Shown one piece after another: positions 22,030-33,053 of a stretch of DNA of 64,000 nt. The notes below the pieces were generated by a model. That model did no database searches, was not told where the DNA came from, and saw nothing but the letters and a program-made list of their open reading frames with translations. The DNA is taken from assembly GCA_940337035.1 (NCBI GenBank), contig CALNHX010001056.1, positions 124,001-188,000 of the forward strand, in the 5' to 3' direction. Numbering within the stretch: the stretch's first letter is position 1; each line of letters starts with the position of its first letter. Source of the stretch: Agriotes lineatus. Its lineage: Eukaryota > Arthropoda > Insecta > Coleoptera > Elateridae. A program made the position numbers and the translations under genes.

Positions 22030-22525
22030 CCAAAGACTGCATGACAAAGAGCATTCTATATCAACACTGTGCCGAAGTATCTTGTTTTTTTTTAATTTTA
22101 GAGCTATAATGTTATAAATTGATATATCTATTAATGTAACGAGTGTGATAATATCGAAAAGAGCTGGTTTCTTCTTTTCATTAAATCCAAAGTGCTTTAT
22201 AAGTGTAAAATATTACATTTTTTAAAAGCATACATTTTTTTACAAGAAACAACGTTGAAAACAAAACTGTCTTTATAAGTAGTAGTTCAAGATTTTGTAA
22301 ACTTGAAAATGTGTATATCTGCAGTGACTCAATGACAGGTATTCGTAGAGTGTCGAGGCGATATATGTATATCTGCAGGAAAATTACAGAAAAGTAACTT
22401 TTATTTCTAGACCTCTGTTAGATGACAACAAGAATTGAAAAACAAGATGAGAAGGTGCAAGCGCCTTATCGATACTTCGGCAATGTGTTGGGATATAGTG
22501 GTTTTTGTCATTCGTTCTTTGGGAC
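22030..22525. mobile_element. MITE with about 55-bp TIRs
   Basis: The left arm CCAAAGACTGCATGACAAAG runs to GTGCCGAAGTATC (22076). The inverted right arm runs from GATACTTCGGCAATGTG (22471) to CATTCGTTCTTTGGG (about 22525). The inner edge resembles the sequence at 21390-21430, so this MITE and the surrounding inverted structure may be related. Confidence 0.6.
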
Positions 22526-22667
22526 GCCCGCTCCTTAAGACACACCAAAATAGCTGTCGTAATCTGTTAATACGATGCTTTCACTGTGGAGGCCGAAAAC
22601 GCCTATAATGTGGCATTTCACACTCAAAGGTGGCAATGGATAGAAATTTGTATCCGAATCTCTTAAT

Positions 22668-23055
22668 AATCCTATACCATAAAATCGGTGGTCTCCTTGT
22701 ATCTTTGTTCGCTATCTCCTGCGAAGATACTGGACCGATTAAATTGTATGATAGCTTAAAATTTTCCTAATTTTTAGATTGTATGCCGGTTTTTATTTTC
22801 AAAAAAAAGTACGAAAAAGTAACGTTTTAATTAAATCGTGTAATTAGCGAAGCTAAGCGTAGCAAGGGTGATTTACTGTATACCATTATAGCAGCGCCTT
22901 ATTCAACAAAGCACCTTGGTTCAGTGGTAGAGTGCTCGCCTGCCACGCGGGCGGCCCGGGTTTAATTCCCGGCCGATGCATCCGTTTTTAAATTTATATG
23001 AATAAATCTCTTTTAAATTTGCGAACCAAAGCGTAGCTCCAGTGATTCACTAGTA
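22668..23055 (+). repeat. tRNA-Gly-bearing repeat, copy 1
   Basis: It aligns along its length with 48084-48499. Shared blocks are ATAAAATCGGTG, TGTTCGCTATCTCC, GAAGATACTGGAC, GGTTTTTATTTTCAAAAAAA, a tRNA-Gly-like module, then AATAAATCTCT, GCGAACC and TCACTAGT. The tRNA-like module sits two thirds of the way along rather than at the 5' end. Confidence 0.75.
22911..22980 (+). tRNA. tRNA-Gly(GCC)-like pseudogene
   Basis: D-arm GGTTCAGTGGTAGAGTGC, anticodon arm CGCCTGCCACGCG with GCC at the centre, and a T-arm CCGGG-TTTAATT-CCCGG followed by CCGATGCA closely match insect tRNA-Gly(GCC). The acceptor stem is broken: the 5' strand GCACCTT pairs poorly with CCGATGC, one base is missing before GGTTCAG, and the B-box has TTTAATTCC instead of TTCGATTCC. 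Because it lies inside a dispersed repeat, I read it as a repeat-borne pseudogene rather than a working tRNA. Confidence 0.7.
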
Positions 23056-23125
23056 AAAAATAAATACATTCGGTACCCAGTTTCCAACTCGTGACCTTAA
23101 GCTCGCCAGCCCAACTGTGTACGAT

Positions 23126-24074
23126 TACAGTGGCTATATAAGGACAGTGTGGTCAATTTTAAAAAAAGGCAGCCAATAAGAGTCGTCTCTACAACAACCA
23201 GCCACGCCCTTAGGTACTGTTCTGTGCACGGCCTGCTAAATTGTAAGAGAAACGTCACCCTGCTAAATTGTGACATAAACGTCATTTTATACGGACTGGA
23301 CATATGTGAAATTCGGAGATGCTTTGCAGAGTGCTGTATACCCACGATCGCGAAAATTTGTGCAATACTTATGAGGTGGTCAAAAAATGTGCAGTGTAAC
23401 ATTAATTTTACAAGAATATCAATAATATTACTTAAACAGAATTAAACGGCAAGAGACGATGTGAAACGTAAGGAATCGCTGCCAGCGATTAAAAATCCTT
23501 GTTAACGAGCAACCTAATATTGGAATATAAGTCAAGGTGTCCTTTGTTATCTTCTTTATTGTGTTTTTGTACATAGAAAACGAAAATTTACAACATTTTG
23601 CGTTGATCGACACAGACATTACGTACAAAAACTTAATACATTTTTTTTTATATTCATAATCAAACCGTTGTATGTATTCTACCAGGTAATTTAGAGGAAT
23701 AGAATATTCAGTGTAGCCCATAAATTCTCTTTAATTTGATGCAATAATCTTTGGCATTAAAACATTTATATAGTTTATTATAGCTTTTGATTTGAACTAA
23801 TACGCAATTTTCCCAAAAAGCATTTTACTTTAACTCCTTGACATTTACTCATGCAAACAAAAATTCGGCATTCGCTTACACGGAACACTGTAGAATTTTA
23901 TGAGGATTATTTCATTCCAGTTCATATTTGGGCTAATTACAATAATAAAGGACTTAGAAGCAATTTTGTGTGACTATGTGTGATTTCGTAAAACGACTCT
24001 TAATGGCGGATTTTAAAACAACCAATCAGAAACAGGACCAAAATTGACCACACTGTCCTTATATAGCCACTGTA
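23126..24074. mobile_element. 949-bp non-autonomous element with 8-bp TSD
   Basis: Starts TACAGTGGCTATATAAGGAC and ends with its inverse; the TIRs are identical for about 35 bp, to GTGTGGTCAATTTT. Exact 8-bp duplication TGTACGAT at 23118-23125 and 24075-24082. Eight bases suit hAT or P-type transposition. The interior frames at 23097-23721 are antiparallel pairs with no recognisable domain. Confidence 0.9.
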
Positions 24075-24139
24075 TGTACGATTACACTACCCTTCTCAGC
24101 AATTACGCGGCCGCTTAACGGCTATTAGTGGCATTCCTT

Positions 24140-24372
24140 CAAAAGTTTTTCAATTCTTTGCATTAATATGCCACACAAACTGGCGCAGACATAATGTTAT
24201 GTTTTTCTCACAATAGCGTGTTTACATACATCCGGCGGGACACATTCACTAAACTGCATTTTTTTATGTTGCTTTAACGCCAAAGCGGCTGCTGTCTGCA
24301 CAAAAGTTATGCAGTTTCTTGAGACCTTTCATGTAATTTTGATTTGGTCGCAATTGATTGAGCAGTTCCGAC
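24140..24372 (-). repeat. Right arm of the large inverted structure, first part
   Basis: Inverse of the 21385-21690 arm. It breaks exactly at the GTTCCGAC duplication and continues at 26634-26700. Confidence 0.7.
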
Positions 24373-26625
24373 CATTGGCGTAACTAGCTGGGGGGCCAGG
24401 GGGGCCAGGCCCTCCCCAGAGTGCCGTCTGGCCCACCCCAGAAAAATAGAAGTTAAATACATTTAAAAATCTGCTTTTCTTATTAACCCATTTAAACTAA
24501 GGGGTTGGTTATCGACCCCCAGACGTTCTTACATTTTCTGGTTTTATTACCTTTTTTGGCTTAAAACATTATAGTATAAATAGCATTTGTTGGACGGATG
24601 GCTCTAATGAATAATAATATGCAAGAGAAAACATTATTAGTTAGCTAATAATTACTTTGAAAAGTCTGTTTTCGTCTGAATATTTTTGTAGTTAATTGTG
24701 CACCATTTTAGTTAGTTTCTCTTAAGTTTTCTATAAATAAAGAACCAATTTATGTGCACAGAAAAATATAATTGCAATTATTTCATATGCGGGTAAGTAA
24801 ATGAGCTGATAACTTAAGTGCATCGCTAACTACTCCCTGGGCACATACAGCTAGCTACCTATTATAGGCTCATCCAGTTCAGACTTACGGTGACTTGCTA
24901 TTTGGAGGTTTGCCTTGCCTAAAGAGTTGAGTTTATAGCTTTGAAGAGTACGATCCAGAATTTTATGTTTAATAGTGTTCTATGTAAGCAAAGTAAATTT
25001 TGTGGTGCTTGAATTTCCAAAGTTGCTAGCCCAAGACAGAACAAAGAGAAATCACAATAACAATTAAGAGGATATTGATATTTTCAAGAAAGTATTTGCT
25101 TCGACGATACTGAAAAAAACTAAAAATTGTGGCTCAAAGACGTGTAAATGGAAACCAAGTGATGTTTCCCAAAAAAATCTGTTTCTCCTGGAATAATATT
25201 TTTTACCGCCAACTTCATTTAGTTGCAAGAAGTAATCTATATATTTTTTATGTTGTTTATGAATCGAGAAATAATTTATTAATCTGCTACTCAGACAAAT
25301 AGTATTACGAGGGTAGCACCCATAATTTCTGCAAAGCAACAGATCAAGTGCACCATGAAAATCAAACTTGACATGAAACCAATGTTTGTTGTTTTCTAGT
25401 TTAACAGTCCAAATTTAGTTTTTATCATTGCAACAGTTATTACATAGTTAATTTTGAAATAAGTGTTGTGCAGCAAAAATAAATGTAACGAGATAAAATT
25501 TTCGAGCCATAATTTACTATGCCTTTAAAATTCCATATCTCCGAAAGAAAGTTTTGGAAGACTTCGTGCTGCTTTGGTGATCAAGTGCCTTCGCGTCAGA
25601 GGACTGTCTATTGTTGGTTTAATGAATTTAAATTTGAACGGGTTTCAGTTAGTGACGATTTTTGCGAAGGAGAACCAATTTCTGCAGTTACCGATACGAA
25701 CATAAACGCTGTGCGAAGAATGATTTAGTAGAACAATCGAGTCACGTATAGAATTATTGAAAACGTATTGGCCATTGACATGACTGCAATAAACAAGATC
25801 TTACATAATCATTTGGGGTAAGAAAAGTCTGTTGTGGGTGGATACCACACAGTTTAACAGAAACACAACAACAGCATGTGGATTGGTAAAAGAAATATGA
25901 TGAAGGTAGATATAAAGCAGTTTACATCATAACTGGTGACAAAAGCTGGATATATGCATTTGAACCCGAACCTAAGCGACAGTCTGTCCAATGGATGTTT
26001 CCAACAGATCATAATCTAGTTAAAATGAGGAGATCTCGAAGAGTTGGTAAGAAAATGATTGCTTGCTTCTTCTCAAAATCACGACCTATCGCAACTGTCG
26101 TGCTTGAAATTAGACGTACGGTTACTGCAGAATGGTACACAACAGTATGGCTGCCAGGCGTTATTCAAAAAGCTCGTTTATAGCGCCCAAGAAATGAGAT
26201 CGTTCTGCAGCATGACAATGCTTTTAGTCCTACCGCATATCAAACAAAATAACTTTTAGAGACTTCCGGATTAAAATTGCGAAGTTATCCCCCATACAGT
26301 TCCGACCTATTACCTTCCGATTACTTTCTATTTCCTCCATTAAAAGATAAAATGCGTGGTGTGCGATTTTGAACTCCCGAAGATGATGTGGAAAGCTTCA
26401 AAAACCTTGTTTCTCTAGTGACTCAAGAAGAGTGGAATTTGTTTTGAAAATTGGTTTTACCTAATGCGATTTTAAGGGCAAATATTTTGAGAAACATGCA
26501 AATAAATGTATGCGAAAAAGTTATGTATGTACGTAAATTCACGTTTTTATAAATATACATAGGTATTGACGATGGATGGATGGGGGCCTGGCCCTCCCCA
26601 GCCAAAAATCCTAGTTACGCCAATG
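24373..26625. mobile_element. hAT-type element, 2.25 kb, carrying a mariner relic
   Basis: The left end is CATTGGCGTAACTAG and the right end CTAGTTACGCCAATG, followed inward by GGGGCCAGG/GGGCCTGGCCCTCC-type GC-rich subterminal sequence on both sides. Exact 8-bp duplication GTTCCGAC at 24365-24372 and 26626-26633. Removing the element rejoins the inverted arm (GATTGAGCA...GAAAACTG). No hAT transposase remains; the only protein-like content is the mariner fragment. Confidence 0.92.
25519..26450 (+). pseudogene. Mariner transposase pseudogene
   Basis: Pieces in three frames follow the order of a mariner transposase. N-terminal helix-turn-helix region: MPLKFHISERKFWKTSCCFG, then TVYCWFNEFKFERVSVSDD (25519-25710), ending at a stop after AVRRMI. 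Next, 25860-25960 holds the D1 block ITGDKSWIYAFEPEPKRQSV. Then 25995-26183 gives MRRSRRVGKKMIACFFSKSR and RRTVTAEWYTTVWLPGVIQK, and near 26285-26370 a C-terminal SPYSSDLLPSDYFLF carries the D3 motif (family form SPDLAPCDFFLF). Several stops and at least three frame changes separate them. The D2 block (HDNAPSH in the family) reads only as SMTMLL-like debris near 26215. Inactive. Confidence 0.85.
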
Positions 26626-26814
26626 GTTCCGACGAAAACTGTAAATTAGTACAAATATTGGGACTCAAAAGTAATACTTCCTCAAATCGCGCCCAAGTAA
26701 TATCTACATTAGCAGAAAACTACATAAAACAGTGGCAAGTTTCAGAACCAGCTCGATGGATATGCGTTAAAGTTCAAAATGATGTAGTACTCGTAAAAAG
26801 TTCAGGGTGCTTCA

Positions 26815-27105
26815 TTTTACACGTAGGTAGATGGCCTGAGACTTGGCGGGCCAGGCCGCCGAAATATCTCTTTCCGAAACCCAGTCATCTGGTACACCGT
26901 TAACGGCGTACTGGATGATATGGTTAGCATCACGCCTTCGACGTCTGCCTTACTTTCCCTACTTTCACAACCGTGGTTTTGGCACCCAATTTTTAAAGCG
27001 ACTGGGTGTGGGCCGCCCGCCACTTGCTAGATGTCGGGATTGAACCCCGTACTGTAGCACCGCAGCCGAGCTCTCTTACCGCTTGACTACGATGGCGCCA
27101 GATGA
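26815..27105 (-). repeat. tRNA-derived SINE-like repeat
   Basis: The minus-strand head reads GGCGCCATCGTAGTCAAGCG (A-box region), then GGGGTTCAATCCCG (B-box) about 40 bases on. The body is GC-richer than its surroundings. It looks like a tRNA-Ser/Leu-type head, but no intact tRNA fold is claimed. Confidence 0.6.
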
Positions 27106-27921
27106 CAGAAAATATAGAAGATCAACTTTCAGAGAACTCCCTTAAATTTCAGGATTTTCTAAAAATTCGTCATATCTTCAAAATTTGATCAAAATAGATA
27201 CAACGTCTTAGCTACGTGGCCCACGCGGATATAAGATTATTTTCGTAAACAACTTCAATGATTCTTATCAAAAGTAAAAGTAGCCGATGTTCTAAGTTGC
27301 ACAATTTACAACGGTCTGAAGTCCTTAAAGTATAATACAATACTACTATTACCTGATAAGGTAGTAGTTCACTTCACCAACCAGTTCAGTAGTTATCAAT
27401 CAGTAAATTGCTTAAAGTAGTTGATGATTAGCAATAGTACGATAATACAATCTCCAACAATCACACTTGCGAAGTGTATTTTGTATTGGCATGCGGTAAC
27501 GAATTTCGAGCTTTTAGGAATGAAGTTGAAAATATAAACTATGTAACGTTCTTTCTTCTAGGCAATACCTTCTAACGGTGTTACAATGTTTACAAAAATA
27601 TCCCTTTAAAGCAAAACAATGAGTGTTATCGTAATTATCTGAAACTTTTCCCGTGTTTCTATTTTATCCTTCCAGTGACTTGGTTAGCAACTGTTATCGA
27701 TTGAAACTACCAGATATCTTAAACTAACACATCGTTTCCTGTTATGTGGAATATATCCTGCAACAAAGGTTGACCGATAAAATAAAAAACTGGTTCTACC
27801 CAATGCAAGCTGCAGGGAGTTAAAAGTTTCCACAGCTACTGAAATTGCAGGTTTTTAAAATGATGAATTCCAGTGAAACAATTTGATTATATTTCTAAGT
27901 GTAACCAAAATAGAGAGAACA
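27106..27921. other. No recognised feature
   Basis: AT-rich sequence without motifs, terminal repeats or open frames of note. Confidence 0.3.
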
Positions 27922-28443
27922 TATATAAGCCATTCACGACCTTTTTGGGACAGAGTTGGCTATGATTTTTTCTTTTCATGTTGGACTGACTGATTCGATG
28001 ATGTATCGGATGCAACTTTTTTTCCGTCAGTGTCTGTTCGACATTTTCTTGCCACCACATTGCCAGAGTTATTATTTTAATATTCGTAAGAAAATAAATG
28101 ATTTATCAAATGTGTAATAATAATTTTAATTTCCGTCAAAGCAAAAGTCAAAATGCACAAAATAAATTTGTTACAGCAATAAATTTCCATTAAACGATGC
28201 TACTTCCAATTTAAAAAGGGCATACCAAATTTAAAAGAACGCGAGTCAATGTGGAGACTAGAGAATATCCAGCAACAATGTACCTATTCAGAAAATATAA
28301 CCTTAAACTGAAAACAACCTAACCTAACACAAAAAGTGTCAATTTCCATGAGGGAGTTTAGTTGCAACAGAGGTTCTGCCAACAAAAATACTAGATTGCC
28401 ATAGCCTCACCTGACCCAAAAAGATCGTGAACGGATTATATAT
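27922..28443. mobile_element. MITE with about 45-bp TIRs
   Basis: TATATAAGCCATTCACGACC at 27922, continuing CTTTTTGGGACAG, is mirrored on the right by CTGACCCAAAAAGATCGTGA and ATTATATA ending near 28443. No coding sequence; boundaries approximate. Confidence 0.6.
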
Positions 28444-28577
28444 CGCATTCTTGAACAGCTGTGCCGAAACTCAAAAAAATGATTCGACTTTATTCGGTTT
28501 ATGCATGCATATCGTGAGCAGGAAGAAAACCTCACTGGTCTGTCATTGAAGAAAACTAAAGTTCTGAAATACATATA

Positions 28578-29473
28578 CAGAGTGATTCAAAAGGTATGAT
28601 TCAAACTTAAGGGTGTGATGTGAGATGCCACAAGAAGCAAAAACTGTTAATGAATCCATGCCTTATTTCCAACCGCTATCTAGTTACAGAGGATTTCTTT
28701 GTTTTTATCATTGTTCTGTTAAATGATTTAGGAAATAAGTCAAGCAAATGCTAATTTGTTATGGCAAAAGGGATTTCAAGCTTGAATTATTTTTGTTTTG
28801 TAAGCATGGCAATGATGGAGACTTCTCCGATATTCTACCACAGCCGCACGAACATTTTCAGTAATAATACCACTAGACGACTGTGAGTTATCAAAAATAC
28901 TTTTGCTTTCTCATAAAACAGGTTTCCTAGAAACAACACGAGCCGAAGGCGAGTTGTGTTTTAACAAAGCAGCCCGTTGGGTTTGTAAGGAAAAGTATTT
29001 GAAAATTATTAAAGTCGTCGACACTAAAAATATATTTAATGTGTATCCTAAAAAACTCGTTGGAAATGGCGTGGCATTGATAGCTGACAGCTCAAAACTG
29101 AAAACACCAAACGATAACACCACGGTGTTTTCGCGTATTAATACGTGGCCTGAATAGGGATATTGTCCATTTTTAATGATATAATCGCTGCAATAGCCTA
29201 CAATAGAATACAAAAATTCGTTTTTGCATACCATTACCACACTTAGAAAACAATAATAATTCAAGCTTGAAATACCTTCTGTCATACCAAATTAGCCTTT
29301 GTTTGACTTATTTCTTAGATTACTTGATTGAACAGAACAATGATAAAAACAAAGAAGTCGTCGGTAACTAGATAACAGTTGGAAATACAACATGGGTTTA
29401 TTAACATATTTTGCTTCTTGTGGCATCCCACATCACACCCTTAAGTTTGGACCATACCTTTTGAGTCCCCGTG
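28578..29473. mobile_element. Long-TIR element, 896 bp, arms about 240 bp
   Basis: The left arm begins CAGAGTGATTCAAAAGGTAT and continues through AAACTTAAGGGTGTGATGTG and CACAAGAAGC to TTCAAGCTTGAATTATT. The right arm mirrors it from AATAATTCAAGCTTGAAATA to the end at 29473. TATA lies on both sides. The interior (28903-29285) is open on both strands, but neither 84- nor 124-codon frame shows a transposase motif. Size and TA edges suggest a Tc1/mariner-mobilised foldback derivative. Confidence 0.8.
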
Positions 29474-29905
29474 TATAGGAAAATTAGAAATACATTTTGG
29501 AATTGGAAACAGAAACAAAATGAAGGCACAATAAACTTGTATATTTTAGTAAATCTTTAACAGAAAATAAACTTGAGGATCCTTGTATTGTATTGTGTGG
29601 AAGGTTTTGAGCTTAATATGCCTTCCGTCAACTTGACCTCTAATATATCTTGTGTGACGTATGAACTTTTACTTTATTTGGAGAGCAGTTGTAACCTTTC
29701 GACAAACCTTAGGATGTTTCTAAATTTCGAGTTCCGTATTTAGGCGTCATTACTGCCTTTCCCAAAATATTGTGCCGGCATTAACAGAAAGCTTTTCATT
29801 CACATAAAACATGTTCTACCTTTTCCGATGTGGTGTGGGCCATTCAATCTAAGTGGGAACAACTTAGCATTCTTAGATGACTTGTCAGATCGCCCGATTT
29901 AAATC
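29474..29905. other. No recognised feature
   Basis: No frame or repeat pair recognised. Confidence 0.3.
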
Positions 29906-30145
29906 TATTTGTTCTACCGAGCAGATGTACCATTGCCTCCTTTTGCACCTGGAGGTGTAGGGGCATTATGCCTTGATCCCTCCTGGGACTTTGCCCCCCT
30001 CTTGGGCGATTGGCGAGTCCTTTTTAAACTCTTCCCTTTCCCTTCTCCGGCAGGTTTGGATGTAGCTGCAGAACTCCTCTTCTTTAACCTTTCGGATACT
30101 TTTGGGGCGTGGTTGGCCTTGGACCTCTTCGGAGTTTGCCTTTAG
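29906..30145 (-). pseudogene. Possible LINE ORF1 fragment (basic, Pro/Lys-rich)
   Basis: The minus strand of this GC-rich patch reads as a basic, Ser/Pro/Lys-rich protein: SLKRTRQSPKRGAKSQEGSR near 29990-30050, and an upstream TPRRSKANHAPKVSERLKKR stretch. The composition and the nearby minus-strand fragment at 31750-32160 suggest the N-terminal part of a LINE ORF1. The opposite (plus) strand is open for 78 codons, but its Leu/Phe-rich product is the usual shadow. Weak call, composition only. Confidence 0.3.
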
Positions 30146-31740
30146 ACTTAAGTACTACTTCCCGAAATTTGTAGCTTGCTTTGAAGCATCGTAAGATGTG
30201 TGGCCGTCTCTTTCTCCTATATGTTGAGGACCTTCCAGAATTCTGTGTTTAGGCGTTTGTTTAGTTTTTAGCCAGCTTCAGGAACCTCTTTTTAGTGTCG
30301 TTTTGACTATTTGGAAAGTAGGCGTTTATAATGTCCCCTTCGGTAATTCCGTCTCATTGATGACTTTCATGTTAGCCCCTCCCAAGGTTCTCAATTGTCG
30401 TTGACCAGTTGCTTCACTTACTACTGTAATAGCAACAATAGCCTTGTTATATATCTAGCCCCACTTGAGGTGCTAAATTTGCAATATATCCCTCTCTTAC
30501 GGTGTTATTACAATTAATATCAAATTAAATATACCCTTTTACTAACTATTAAAAAGAAGCACTATCAGGGATAGCTCAATTATTTACTTACCTTTCTTCT
30601 TAATGCAATAAATTCGATTTGACATTTAGAATTATGTCATGTGATTAAAGTTTTTTAAAGCCTAGACTAGTCAGTTTACAAGCAATGGGATTCCTGACTC
30701 CCAGCTGAATGAGTAAATTTTCAACTAACAACTTTCTCTTGTAGTTAAAGACTGAATTACTTTTAAAATATAATAATTATTTGACTTTGTGAATCAAATA
30801 CACGTTTCAGGTACTTCACAAAATTAAATGCATACTTTCAGTTTGTTAGTACCACATCGAAGTTTGATCTTACATTACAAAAATAAATAGATATTGTCAA
30901 AGTTAGTTTAATAAAATGTTAAATATCCAAACTTGGTTTAAATGAATATTCTAAAAAATAACCTAATACCAAAATATAAGTTTCAAATTATAATGATCGA
31001 AAAACGTCGTGTACTCGAATCACTATTAAATTTAGAAAATTAATTCTTCTAAGTTAATTTTAAAATATAAATACAATTAATAATGATTTGCTTCACCAAA
31101 CTTGCTATATAACTTCTTAATATTTCATAAGAAATGGGCACTACCCTTCTGATTGTCTATCTTGTACCTGAATGTTTTATCTCAGCTCCTAACTGGATAA
31201 ATTCTAGTCAGCAAACGCCTCCCTGGGTTGTTCCCGACCAAAACAAAGCTCATTGTAGCTCTTTGAAACCTCTATTATGTTGATAGACAGTTCAACAGCA
31301 TACCACAACATTCACTTTCACTTTTTTACTGGCTTCGTAGTAAAATACCACGTTAAATGGAATCAAACAATCTTGCATTTTATATTTGAATAATATTTGT
31401 GACTTATAGTCAAATTTGATCGTAGAGAATACTATATTGCTACTATCTATCAAATCATCAATTATTATTCTTCACAATTAATAAGAATTTAACCCTAAAC
31501 GTGACTATCGCAGATTATCAATTCAAGATATTTTTTACTACTTGATATAAACAACCCTGTGGTTGCCCTTTTCAACACCACCAGTTAAAACATACAACTG
31601 TTACATCACATGATATACATTAGATATCTGGATATTATTTTAATTAAATCATTCATACGGTATGCTGCATTACACTACGCGGTGTTTTTGTTAGCACATG
31701 TCATCTGTAACCACCAAGTTGTGAGAGTGTTACCTACAAA
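30146..31740. other. No recognised feature
   Basis: AT-rich spacer between two possible LINE ORF1 fragments. It may be an insertion, but no matching ends are seen. Confidence 0.3.
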
Positions 31741-32160
31741 TTTAGGCTTTCAAGAGCCTTCTTCTATGTCGTTAATTGCATATAATATAGCTTCTTGGAT
31801 GACCTGCAACCACTCCGTGGTGAGGTTATATGTGGGGTTTTTTCCATCTACATATGATATGCACATTGGCTTTTTTCTAGTAGTTGAGGAAGCCTCTGCC
31901 TCCCCACTTAATGGCGCGCTCTCCCTCATCGTCTTTTTCTTCCCGGCCATCCCAGGGGTGGAGGATCTTGTCCTCTTTCACCCCTTGCCCGGGTCGTTAA
32001 TGGTGCTCTTTTTTCTTCGCTGAGGTGTCTTTTGGATTGTGTTCTTGCTTGAGCATCCAATTAAAACGCTTTCTTGCAGCTCCGCTCAGCACCTGTTTAT
32101 CTTTCAGCTAGGGCTGTTGGAGATCGTCCTCTTTTATTTTTGAGGCGTTGGAAGTCAGCT
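31741..32160 (-). pseudogene. LINE ORF1-like fragment with SGAARKR motif
   Basis: Minus-strand reading gives LSGAARKRFNWMLKQEHNPK near 32030-32095, then basic and acidic residues. The frame at 31750-31950 follows (MAGKKKTMRESAPLSGEAEA, then TTEWLQVIQEAILYAINDIE). LSGAxRKRxxWLLxxGxxPEEA is a motif I associate with the N-terminal ORF of insect LINEs of the R1/Jockey/CR1 kind. It is interrupted by a stop and a frame change. A second 103-codon minus frame at 32161-32472 (MADWRPKAGINLSRDRRSAT) could be an upstream part, but it has no motif I can place. Confidence 0.4.
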
Positions 32161-32819
32161 TTATCTCCATTTGTCTGTTGCGAGCACTATTTTACACAAT
32201 TTCAACCCAGTGCAGCCCATTAACCACGATATGACAGTTGGGCTGGATGAATAATGATCTTTCTTCCGGTTTAGATCCTCTGGGTTTCGTTTCAACAAGG
32301 CCACTGTGGGATGGAATCTAAGATCGCATATCAACAAGCTACCAAGCTTTGAAGGTGATACCCAACTACCTTGGGATTGCTTAGGCTGGTGCGCAATATA
32401 GTTGCTCTCCCCTGTAGCTGACCTTCTGTCTCTAGACAAGTTAATGCCAGCTTTCGGCCTCCAATCAGCCACTGGACCCCTTCAGGGTCCTTAATGGAAC
32501 TATTAACAATTACACCACATATGTAACACCAACCTTACTGATAAACAGAATTTGTATCGCTAGTGACAAATGATAATCCAACTCAATTTAACACCAAACT
32601 GGAAGAAAAATGATCAGATACATCTTTTAGCTGACCGACGGAATAGTACACACAAATCGAAGATCTTGACAGAAATTTAAAATTAAATACCTATCAATAA
32701 ACTCCTAAGATTAGAACAATAACTTTTAGTGAAAATAAGGGCCATAGAACAAGTACAATTTCTAACTAGATATATCATTGAACGGATTATCATAAAAAAT
32801 TTAAAACAAAAAATTACAG

Positions 32820-33053
32820 GAATACAAGAAAAATATCAAAAACACGGATGTTTCAACAACTGATATAAGTACCTTAAGAAGTAAGATTTTTCAAAGTTTT
32901 CGAAAACATCTACGCAGATCTGTATGTTCAACAACATTTACTGATCCCAGAGAACATGTTTTTGATATTGTCTTGGAGAAAGTCGACGAATTTCGAGATA
33001 TAGCCTCTCCTTACATCTTTAGTCGATCTGATTTAGATAAAGTAACATCATAA
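32820..33053 (+). CDS. Exon-like open frame, 77 codons, no family recognised
   Basis: A frame opens at a good splice acceptor (AAAATTACAG ending at 32819) and runs 77 codons to TAA at 33051-33053. It contains SFRKHLRRSVCSTTFTDPRE, then VFDIVLEKVDEFRDIASPYI, then FSRSDLDKVTS. It has no ATG of its own, so if real it is a terminal coding exon. The residue mix (Arg/Lys, Phe, acidic residues, a plausible amphipathic helix in DIVLEKVDEF) looks like protein rather than translated AT-rich noise, and codon use is less biased than its surroundings. I do not recognise the family. It could equally be the tail of an unknown transposable element; no upstream exon was found. Confidence 0.3.
   Translation, partial: EYKKNIKNTDVSTTDISTLRSKIFQSFRKHLRRSVCSTTFTDPREHVFDIVLEKVDEFRDIASPYIFSRSDLDKVTS

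Noticed and set aside
22911..22980. A functional tRNA-Gly(GCC) gene
   Set aside because: The acceptor stem is mismatched at three of seven pairs, a base is missing, and the module sits inside a dispersed repeat with a second degenerate copy at 48 kb.
28911..29285. A 124-codon minus-strand gene
   Set aside because: It runs from the unique centre into an inverted arm of a DNA element and has no motif. I treat it as chance.
29909..30145. A plus-strand 78-codon Leu/Pro-rich protein
   Set aside because: The minus strand reads as a basic LINE ORF1-like protein, which explains the open frame better.
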